This document shows, in pieces, positions 1 through 8,592 of a stretch of 8,592 nt of DNA. Source of the DNA: Caldilineaceae bacterium (GTDB taxonomy: Bacteria; Chloroflexota; Anaerolineae; Caldilineales; Caldilineaceae); contig JAPPKT010000590.1 of the NCBI GenBank assembly GCA_028819675.1, positions 1-8,592 of the forward strand. The letters run 5' to 3'. The position numbers and the translations under genes are program-made. How positions within the stretch are numbered: the stretch's first letter is position 1; every line of letters begins with the position of its first letter. The notes below the pieces were generated by a model. The model did no database searches. It saw nothing but the letters and a program-made list of their open reading frames with translations, and was not told where the DNA came from.

Positions 1-2429
1 TCGGTCTCGAAAGCTACGCCAGCGACCTCAACCCCGTCGCCGTCCTCATCAACAAGGCCATGATCGAGATCCCGCCCAAGTTCGCCGGTCGTCCGCCGGT
101 CAACCCGGAGCACAACGCCGGCCAGGTGGGCATCAGCGCCGCCTGGAAAGGCGCCGCCGGCCTCGCCGAAGACGTCCGCTACTACGGCAATTGGATGCGC
201 GACGAGGCCGAGAAGCGCATCGGCCATCTCTACCCCAAAGTGGAGGTGACCGAAGAGATGGCTGCAGAACGCCCCGACCTGAAACCTTACGTCGGCCGCA
301 GGCTGACAGTCATTGCCTGGTTGTGGGCGCGTACCGTCCGCAGCCCCAACCCGGCCTTCGCCGATTTGGAAGTGCCGCTGGCCTCCACCTTCATTCTCTC
401 GAAGAAGAAGGGCAAGGAGGCCTACGTCGAGCCAGTGATTGAGGAAGGCGGGTATCACTTCACCGTCAAGGCCGGGAGCCCGCCGGAAGCTGCCAGCAAG
501 GGCACTACTGCCGGGAAACGAAAGGCATTTCACTGTTTGATTTCGGATGTGCCTGTTACATATGACTACATTCGCAGTGAGGGGCAAGCCGGTCGGATTG
601 GCGCGCGCCTGATGGCGATTGTTGCCGAGGGTAGTCGTGGACGTGTCTATCTGTCGCCAACGCAAATGCAAGAAGCAATTGCACGAGACGGGACACCTAT
701 TTGGAAGCCCGACTTAGATCTGGCCGGAAAGTGCCGCGTAAATGTGTCTCTGTACGGCTTGGATACCTTTGCTGACCTGTTCACCGACCGCCAATTGGTG
801 GCGCTAAACACCTTCTCCGACTTGGTGGGCGAAGCCCGTGAACGAATCCGCCTCGACGCAGTCGCCGTCGGCCTGCCGGACGATTTCGTTCCCCTGCGTG
901 AGGGCGGCACCGGATCAACCGCGTATGCTGAGGCGTTGGGTGTGTATATGGCGTTCGCAGTAAACAAGGTTGCCGACTATTGGTCAACAATTTGTAGTTG
1001 GCATAATTCTGGTGAAAAAATCCGTAACACATTCGGTCGCCAAGCGATTCCGATGGTGTGGGACTTCGCAGAAGGCAATCCTTTTTGCGATTCGACCGGT
1101 AACTTCAAGGCAATGGTCGATTGGATATGGAAGGCGGTGAAGACTACTCCATCGCAAAATAGAGGAAGGGCGCAACAAGCCGACGCCGCAACTCAGGTCG
1201 TAAGCAAATATAAGATTGCCTCAACGGACCCACCCTATTACGACAACATCAGTTACGCAGATCTTTCCGATTTCTTTTACGTCTGGATGCGTCGTACGCT
1301 GACAAGGAGCTTTCCTGAATTCTTCGCCACGCTCGCAGTACCAAAGGCTGAAGAGTTGGTGGCAACTCTCTATCGCCACGGCAGCCGAGAAGAAGCCGAA
1401 AAATTCTTTCTAGGTGGAATGACGATGGCAATGCAACATCTTGCCGACCAATCACACTCTGCACTGCCAGTCACTATCTATTACGCCTTTAAACAGTCGG
1501 AGAGGAAGGACGAATCAGGCAAAACTAGCACCGGTTGGGAGACTTTTCTTGACGCGCTGAATCGTTGTGGCTTCACTATTGTTGGTACTTGGCCTATGCG
1601 AACAGAACTCGGAAACCGGTCGAATGCAATGGGCGCCAATTCCCTTGCTTCAAGCATCGTAATTGTCTGCCGTGTTCGGTCCAGTGACGCGGCGATGGCT
1701 ACCCGTCGCGAATTCGTCGATGTGCTCCGGGATGAGCTTCCGGAAGCCCTGCGCACCATGCAAGCCGGCAACATCGCGCCGGTGGATCTGGCCCAGGCCG
1801 CCATCGGCCCCGGCATGGCCGTCTTCAGCCGCTACACCCGCGTCCTCGACGTCGGCGGCAACCCAGTCACCGTGCGTGACGCCCTCACGCTCATCAACCA
1901 GACCCTGGAAGAGGCCCTGGCCGAACAGGAAGGCGATTTCGACGCCGACACCCGCTGGGCCGTCGCCTGGTTCGAACATGCCGGCTTCAACCAGGGCGAG
2001 TTCGGAGTCGCCGAGACCCTCTCCAAGGCCAAGAATACAAGCGTCGACGGCATGATCGAAGCTGGCATCCTCAACGCTGGCGGCGGCAAAGTACGCCTCC
2101 TGCATCCCGATGAGTTCCCCGACGACTGGGACCCCGAAACCGACACCCGCCGCACCGTCTGGGAAATGGTCCATCACTTGATCCGCGTACACAGCCAGTC
2201 CGGCGAGGCAGGAGCCGCCGAACTGCTGGCCAAGCTCCGCGCCGACGCCGAGTCCGCCCGCGAACTCGCCTACCGCCTCTACCGCATCTGCGAACAGAAG
2301 AACCGCGCCCAGGAAGCCTTAGGGTATAATGCCCTCGTACAAAGCTGGCCGGAGATCGCCCGCCTCGCCCGTGAACGCCCGCAGGCGGAGCAGGCAACGT
2401 TGCTCGATGGGGCTGAAACAACGCAATGA
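1..2429 (+). CDS. DUF1156 family adenine-specific DNA methyltransferase, 5' truncated by window edge
   Basis: Probably methylates adenine in DNA, either to mark self DNA or as part of a modification-linked defence complex in the cytoplasm. The reading frame is open from base 3, so the true start lies upstream; the ATG at 60 is internal. The first visible residues (GLESYASDLNPVAVLINKA, 3-59) are the characteristic segment just after the missing SAM-binding motif I of DUF1156/COG1743 enzymes. The catalytic motif IV is DPPYYDNISYADLSDFF at 1227-1277, the (D/N)PPY class typical of N6-adenine methylases. An RTVRSPNPAF segment (330-359) lies where some relatives have a Cys-containing CPNPAC version; those cysteines are absent here. 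About 808 residues are visible. Its stop overlaps the next start as ATGA. Base composition dips in the middle (around 960-1020 is about 35% GC) against about 75% near 121-180. Family call is secure; target site and role in defence are inferred. Confidence 0.93.
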   Translation, partial: GLESYASDLNPVAVLINKAMIEIPPKFAGRPPVNPEHNAGQVGISAAWKGAAGLAEDVRYYGNWMRDEAEKRIGHLYPKVEVTEEMAAERPDLKPYVGRRLTVIAWLWARTVRSPNPAFADLEVPLASTFILSKKKGKEAYVEPVIEEGGYHFTVKAGSPPEAASKGTTAGKRKAFHCLISDVPVTYDYIRSEGQAGRIGARLMAIVAEGSRGRVYLSPTQMQEAIARDGTPIWKPDLDLAGKCRVNVSLYGLDTFADLFTDRQLVALNTFSDLVGEARERIRLDAVAVGLPDDFVPLREGGTGSTAYAEALGVYMAFAVNKVADYWSTICSWHNSGEKIRNTFGRQAIPMVWDFAEGNPFCDSTGNFKAMVDWIWKAVKTTPSQNRGRAQQADAATQVVSKYKIASTDPPYYDNISYADLSDFFYVWMRRTLTRSFPEFFATLAVPKAEELVATLYRHGSREEAEKFFLGGMTMAMQHLADQSHSALPVTIYYAFKQSERKDESGKTSTGWETFLDALNRCGFTIVGTWPMRTELGNRSNAMGANSLASSIVIVCRVRSSDAAMATRREFVDVLRDELPEALRTMQAGNIAPVDLAQAAIGPGMAVFSRYTRVLDVGGNPVTVRDALTLINQTLEEALAEQEGDFDADTRWAVAWFEHAGFNQGEFGVAETLSKAKNTSVDGMIEAGILNAGGGKVRLLHPDEFPDDWDPETDTRRTVWEMVHHLIRVHSQSGEAGAAELLAKLRADAESARELAYRLYRICEQKNRAQEALGYNALVQSWPEIARLARERPQAEQATLLDGAETTQ
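2321..2335 (+). promoter_or_regulatory. Candidate internal promoter -10 box (TATAAT) within a near-palindrome
   Basis: A perfect TATAAT at 2325-2330 sits in the 3' end of the methylase gene, about 96 nt before the MNT start. It is centred in an imperfect inverted repeat (AGGG...CCCT outer arms, one T:G mismatch per arm). The codons that make it (TTA, GGG, TAT, AAT) stand out in a gene that mostly uses C/G-ending codons. I see no good -35 hexamer at 15-19 nt spacing, so this may be coincidence or an activator- or operator-dependent promoter for the toxin-antitoxin pair. Confidence 0.25.
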
Positions 2430-2743
2430 CAACCGACACAGTGATCGAGACCATGGTAGACCGCATCGTCGCGCGCTTTCAACCGGCACGTGTGCTGCTT
2501 TTCGGTTCCCATGCCCGCGGCACCGCCGATTGCTGGAGCGACGTCGACCTGCTAGTGGTAATGGAGGAAGTTTCGGATAAACGTCGAGCCGCGGTCGAGA
2601 TGCGGCGAGAGTTAAGCGACCTTCCCGTCAGCAAAGATATCGTCGTTACAACCCCCGACGAGATTGCGCGGCGCGGAAAAGTAGTAGGCAGCCTGCTCCG
2701 GGCCGCGCTGCGCGACGCGAAGATATTGTATGAACGTCCCTGA
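2426..2743 (+). CDS. MNT-type minimal nucleotidyltransferase, putative antitoxin of a HEPN/MNT module
   Basis: A 105-aa minimal nucleotidyltransferase of the pol-beta superfamily. The fold's signature GS-X10-DXD is exact: G27-S28 in FGSHARG, then D39 and D41 in SDVDLLVV. The third metal-binding acid is probably D71 in SKDIVV. In studied MntA/HepT modules such proteins neutralise the partner HEPN RNase by transferring AMP groups to it, and the same job is likely here though not shown. The ATG overlaps the methylase stop by 4 nt (ATGA) and there is no strong Shine-Dalgarno, so translation probably depends on coupling. The 3' end overlaps the HEPN gene by 14 nt, the usual antitoxin-then-partner order. 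Length is normal for the family. All three catalytic acids are present, so it should be active. Confidence 0.9.
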   Translation: MTTDTVIETMVDRIVARFQPARVLLFGSHARGTADCWSDVDLLVVMEEVSDKRRAAVEMRRELSDLPVSKDIVVTTPDEIARRGKVVGSLLRAALRDAKILYERP

Positions 2744-3158
2744 AGTGGTCGCTCAAGAGGCCAGGCGATGGCTGAGGTTCTCTGTAGAAGACCTGGAAGT
2801 TGCTCAAAGGCTGTTGGCGGACGGCCTGTCTTCCTCACGTTTTGTCTGCTGGCACTCTCAGCAAGCCGCGGAGAAGGCACTGAAAGCGGCTCTGATTCTT
2901 GAAGAAATCGAATTTCCGTTTACGCACGACTTGAACGCTCTGCACAACCTGCTGCCGGATAGTTGGCCCTTGCCGGTTGACCATTCCGAACTGGCCGATC
3001 TGACGGAATGGGCTGTAGAGGCCAGATATCCAGGCGAGTGGCCCCAGGCTACCGAATCGGACGCGATCCGCGCAGAGTCGCAGGCCCGTGCCACGCGCGA
3101 TTCTGTAGTGGCAGAGTTCCAGCGGCGCGGTATCAACGTGGATCAGAGCGCAAAATGA
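2730..3158 (+). CDS. HEPN domain protein, putative toxin partner of the MNT protein
   Basis: A 142-aa all-helical HEPN domain protein (PF05168/COG2250-like). The helix-2 core is HSQQAAEKALKAAL (residues 42-55), followed by the family-typical FTHDLNALHNLL (64-75) and EARYPGEW (97-104). It starts 14 nt inside the MNT gene, so the two are translationally coupled and form one module. HEPN toxins usually act as RNases through an RX4-6H motif. Here an R37-X4-H42 (RFVCWH) occurs at the start of helix 2, but the later position that normally carries the catalytic Arg reads ARYP with no following His, and there is no HXY. It may therefore be a non-nucleolytic or differently active member, for example a nucleotide-binding or structural partner. 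Family assignment is firm; toxin activity is inferred from the pairing. Confidence 0.88.
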   Translation: MNVPEVVAQEARRWLRFSVEDLEVAQRLLADGLSSSRFVCWHSQQAAEKALKAALILEEIEFPFTHDLNALHNLLPDSWPLPVDHSELADLTEWAVEARYPGEWPQATESDAIRAESQARATRDSVVAEFQRRGINVDQSAK

Positions 3159-3196
3159 AGTCGGCTCTCCTCTCTTCTATCTCTTCTATGGAGTAG
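3155..3196 (+). CDS. Possible 13-codon leader/coupling mini-ORF
   Basis: ATG at 3155 overlaps the HEPN stop as ATGA and reads MKSALLSSISSME to a TAG at 3194-3196, ending 7 nt before the ATPase start at 3204. It is very short and has no convincing Shine-Dalgarno of its own. It could relay ribosomes across the 45-nt gap between HEPN and ATPase genes, or it may simply be chance. The peptide resembles no family I know. The 9-bp repeat inside it keeps its frame. Confidence 0.2.
   Translation: MKSALLSSISSME
3172..3189 (+). repeat. Two tandem perfect copies of a 9-bp unit (CTCTTCTAT)
   Basis: Copies lie at 3172-3180 and 3181-3189, inside a pyrimidine-rich tract (about 3161-3189) in the gap between the HEPN gene and the ATPase gene. 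The tract immediately precedes the GGAG (3190-3193) that is the best ribosome-binding candidate for the ATPase start. It may be a binding site, a product of replication slippage or an insertion scar. Confidence 0.6.
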
Positions 3197-3203
3197 TGAA
3201 GAT

Positions 3204-4403
3204 ATGGACGACACACACAACGACAGCGGCCTGCCGCTCCCCGATCTCTACATCGAGAACTTCCGTGGCATCAGGAAACTGTCGATCCCGCGTCTGGGGC
3301 GGGTGACGCTGCTGGCGGGGCGTAACGGCGTGGGCAAGACGACAACACTTGAAGCTATTCAAGTTTATGCCGCGCGTGCTAGGTACGCAGTTCTAGAGGG
3401 GTTGCTTACCAATCGTGAAGAAATTTCTGTTGTTTCCGAGGAAGAAGGTGGGAATACCGCCAGTCCAGAGTGGAGGTCACTTTTCTACGGCCGAGACACA
3501 ACGCAGCATGAAAGAGTGATAATTGGACCAGCAAGTCATAAGGACCAACTAAGCCTTGAGACGATTGACCTCGCAGAATTGTCCGATGAAGAAATAACAA
3601 GCTTAGGAAGATTGTTTCCTGAGTCCCTTGTAGAAGGTGACATGCAGACTCTTAGAGCCAAGTTTCAGAAAGATAGCTGGACAGTTCCTGCACTTCTTTT
3701 TCGCGATCCTCAAACTAGCCTATACCGTGACCGGGGGACTAGCGTCTATCTTGGAGATCCCAGTAGGCGTGCGCGCGAGATTGGCTATCGGGTTAGAAGG
3801 GAAGAATCTAGATTGCCACCAATCACGACCTGTGTGGAAATTGGACCGGGGACAGTAAGCAATAATGCCTTGTCTCAGTTTTGGGATGCTGTGGCATTGA
3901 CAGACGACGAGAGCCGTGCAACTCAGGCTCTAAAACTGATTCTAGGTGATGACGTGGAAAGGGTAGCGGTAGTTGGCGATGATAGGTCGGTTGCCAGAAG
4001 GGGAGGAAGGAGAGCCATTGTAAGGCTGAAGAGTAGCCTCCGCCCAGTCCCCCTAAAGAGTCTCGGTGAAGGTGCGCTACGTTTATTTGGAGTCGCATTG
4101 GCCCTAGCAAATAGCCGAAATGGCTTTTTTGTGATTGATGAAGCTGAGAACGGCATTCACCACTCGGTACAGCAAGATTTCTGGCGTATGGTGCTTCAGA
4201 CGGCCCGCGAAAACAACGTGCAGGTTTTCGCCTCTACACATAGTCTGGACTGTGTCAGGGGATTCGCCATTGCTGCTACGGAAAACCAAGATGTCGAGGG
4301 TGTCTTGGTACGTCTAGAAAAGGAGGAAGAGGGTCTGCGCGCTGTCCGCTACTCGGAGCGAAGACTCAGGATTGTAGCTGAACAAGGAACGGAGGTCAGA
4401 TAA
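3204..4403 (+). CDS. AAA/ABC-type ATPase of the OLD/AriA-like kind
   Basis: A 399-aa SMC/ABC-like ATPase of the AAA_15/AAA_21 sort, as found in OLD nucleases, retron-linked ATPases and PARIS AriA. Residues 15-37 (YIENFRGI..L..V) are the typical entry strand. Walker A is GRNGVGKTT (39-47). A signature-like SLGEG lies at 286-290, Walker B FFVIDEAENGIHH at 308-320 with D312 and E313, and the switch/H-loop ASTHS at 343-347. All ATPase elements are intact. There is no TOPRIM domain in this protein; that function is supplied by the next gene 4 nt downstream, so the pair probably forms one complex that senses an invader signal and licenses the TOPRIM partner. The start at 3204 has GGAG at 3190-3193. 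The first ~50 codons are GC-rich like the flanks, then GC drops sharply after about 3345. The middle region (about 60-280) is divergent and may be the sensing part. Confidence 0.88.
   Translation: MDDTHNDSGLPLPDLYIENFRGIRKLSIPRLGRVTLLAGRNGVGKTTTLEAIQVYAARARYAVLEGLLTNREEISVVSEEEGGNTASPEWRSLFYGRDTTQHERVIIGPASHKDQLSLETIDLAELSDEEITSLGRLFPESLVEGDMQTLRAKFQKDSWTVPALLFRDPQTSLYRDRGTSVYLGDPSRRAREIGYRVRREESRLPPITTCVEIGPGTVSNNALSQFWDAVALTDDESRATQALKLILGDDVERVAVVGDDRSVARRGGRRAIVRLKSSLRPVPLKSLGEGALRLFGVALALANSRNGFFVIDEAENGIHHSVQQDFWRMVLQTARENNVQVFASTHSLDCVRGFAIAATENQDVEGVLVRLEKEEEGLRAVRYSERRLRIVAEQGTEVR
4391..4395 (+). promoter_or_regulatory. Shine-Dalgarno GGAGG for the TOPRIM gene
   Basis: GGAGG lies in the last codons of the ATPase gene, 12 nt before the ATG at 4408. 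It is the clearest ribosome-binding site in the window and supports that start; the other internal genes rely on overlaps or weak purine stretches. Confidence 0.55.
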
Positions 4404-4407
4404 GCCC

Positions 4408-5052
4408 ATGAAAGATTCCGACTTGCACTCTCGCGTGCTACTTGTTGAAGGGACAGATGACATGCATGTTGTCATTCAGCTAAGTAAGCGCGAAAAGTTG
4501 CCTCACAACTTCTACATAATTGAAACGGGAGGTATTGACAAGCTTCTCGATGCAATTATGGTTGAGGCCGACGTGGCAGATCGTCGAGTTATGGGTATCG
4601 TATTGGACGCAGATGAACGTCCTAACTCTCGATGGCAAGCTGTAACCGACAGACTGAACGAACTACGAAGAGAGGAGCACTTCGACCTTCCCGAACTCCC
4701 TGAACAGCCCAAGTCGACCGGGACTATCGTCAATGGAACTCTTCGTATAGGTATCTGGCTGATGCCGGATAATCACTCCAGTGGAGAACTTGAGGATTTC
4801 GTAGCCGAGATGATTCCCAGCACGGATCCTTTATGGCCATTGTCTGAGCAGTACATAGATGAAATTCCATCGAACCACCGGAGATTCAGATCCAAGAAGT
4901 CGCTCAGAGCCAAAGTCCACGCATGGCTGGCGACAAGAGAACAGCCCAGACCGATGGGCCAAGCGATAGGGGCGGAAGATCTGGACATCTCCGTGACAAA
5001 TATCATTACTTTCATTGACTGGCTGAGGGAGCTTTTCAAAGAAGAACTGTAA
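4408..5052 (+). CDS. DUF3226-type TOPRIM-like protein, putative nuclease partner of the ATPase
   Basis: A 214-aa protein with the hallmarks of a TOPRIM-fold DUF3226 member. The first strand ends in the conserved glutamate (LLVEGTDD, E14-G15), and the second motif is GIVLDADE with D67 and D69, matching the E...DXD metal-binding set of TOPRIM nucleases and primases. A family-typical WLMPDN...GELEDF segment (117-131) adds E127, E129 and D130. The C-terminal third (KVHAWLATREQPRPMGQAIG, then a helical WLRELF end) is also usual for DUF3226. It is separated from the ATPase gene by 4 nt, which implies a functional pair. By analogy with OLD, Gabija GajA (fused) and PARIS AriA/AriB (split, where AriB is DUF4435), it may cut DNA or RNA such as tRNA when released. 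The target is unknown. Sampled GC is about 40%, well below the flanking genes, consistent with separate origin. Confidence 0.85.
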   Translation: MKDSDLHSRVLLVEGTDDMHVVIQLSKREKLPHNFYIIETGGIDKLLDAIMVEADVADRRVMGIVLDADERPNSRWQAVTDRLNELRREEHFDLPELPEQPKSTGTIVNGTLRIGIWLMPDNHSSGELEDFVAEMIPSTDPLWPLSEQYIDEIPSNHRRFRSKKSLRAKVHAWLATREQPRPMGQAIGAEDLDISVTNIITFIDWLRELFKEEL

Positions 5053-5065
5053 TCGAGAAAAGAAA

Positions 5066-8404
<3,339 letters not shown>

Positions 8405-8419
8405 CGGCGTCGGATCCGA

Positions 8420-8448
8420 AAGGCCAGTGGCCCCAGACCACTGGCCTT
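8420..8448 (+). terminator. Hairpin 16 nt after the DUF499 stop, probable transcript terminator
   Basis: A perfect 11-bp stem (AAGGCCAGTGG / CCACTGGCCTT, 8420-8430 and 8438-8448) closes a 7-nt loop. It lies just past the last gene, where an operon terminator is expected. The downstream sequence (GTCGTT) is only weakly T-rich, so termination may be inefficient or the hairpin may mainly protect the 3' end. It reads equally well on both strands. Confidence 0.6.
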
Positions 8449-8527
8449 GTCGTTCGCAGTAGCAATCCTCCCACGAACCCTTCACATATTCGCCTCCCTC
8501 ACCGCATCATCGCCTGTCCGTGCGCCA

Positions 8528-8573
8528 CCCTCCCACCCCCCTCACCCCCGCACCAAATTTAGCACCCACCCCC
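8528..8573 (-). other. C-rich tract; complementary strand fits a G-quadruplex pattern
   Basis: On the + strand, C runs of 3, 3, 6 and 5 (8528-8530, 8532-8534, 8536-8541, 8545-8549) are separated by loops of 1, 1 and 3 nt, and two more runs follow (8565-8567, 8569-8573). The minus strand therefore fits G3+N1-7 four times over. The surrounding stretch 8449-8592 contains no gene I can support. Confidence 0.5.
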
Positions 8574-8592
8574 AATCCTATGGCATCATGGA

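Noticed and set aside
1650..2192. 180-codon minus-strand frame under the methylase
   Set aside because: Antisense shadow with low-complexity Gly/Ala/Val composition and no recognisable domain.
5015..5053. TTGACT and TGTAAT as a promoter for the DUF499 gene
   Set aside because: The hexamers are 27 nt apart, far beyond the usual 15-19 nt.
8588..8592. ATG at the very end of the window as the next gene start
   Set aside because: Only five bases are visible and there is no ribosome-binding site to support it.

Overview
The window is a single-strand gene cluster, all on the + strand, from a high-GC bacterium. It looks like part of a chromosomal defence island. The long genes have strongly C-ending codons. 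I cannot fix the lineage; an Anaerolineae/Chloroflexota-like or similar GC-rich environmental bacterium is a weak guess from codon style and gene content.

Layout: (1) 1-2429, the 3' part of a DUF1156 (COG1743-type) adenine-specific DNA methyltransferase whose start lies upstream. (2) 2426-3158, a nucleotidyltransferase (MNT) and HEPN pair, a known toxin-antitoxin architecture, overlapping the methylase stop as ATGA. (3) 3204-5052, an AAA/ABC-type ATPase followed 4 nt later by a DUF3226 TOPRIM-like protein. This is a two-gene version of the ATPase+TOPRIM logic of OLD nucleases and of PARIS (AriA/AriB). (4) 5066-8404, a 1112-aa protein with an N-terminal Swt1-type HEPN domain (intact RX4H) fused to a DUF499 (COG1483-type) ATPase. 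(5) 8405-8592, a non-coding tail with a strong hairpin and a C-rich, G4-capable tract.

Gene spacing (4-nt overlap, 14-nt overlap, 45 nt, 4 nt, 13 nt) argues for one transcript. DUF1156 methylase plus DUF499 ATPase is a recurrent defence pairing, often with DUF3780 and a helicase. Here the space between the two core genes holds MNT-HEPN and ATPase-TOPRIM modules instead, and no helicase is in the window. A plausible reading (inference) is a modification/ATPase core guarded by or fused with two further toxin or abortive-infection modules, giving potentially three effectors: the small HEPN protein, the TOPRIM protein and the Swt1 HEPN domain.

Base composition is mosaic. The outer parts are about 68-75% GC in sampled lines, while the ATPase/TOPRIM genes and parts of the methylase middle fall to about 35-50%. 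This suggests assembly by recombination.
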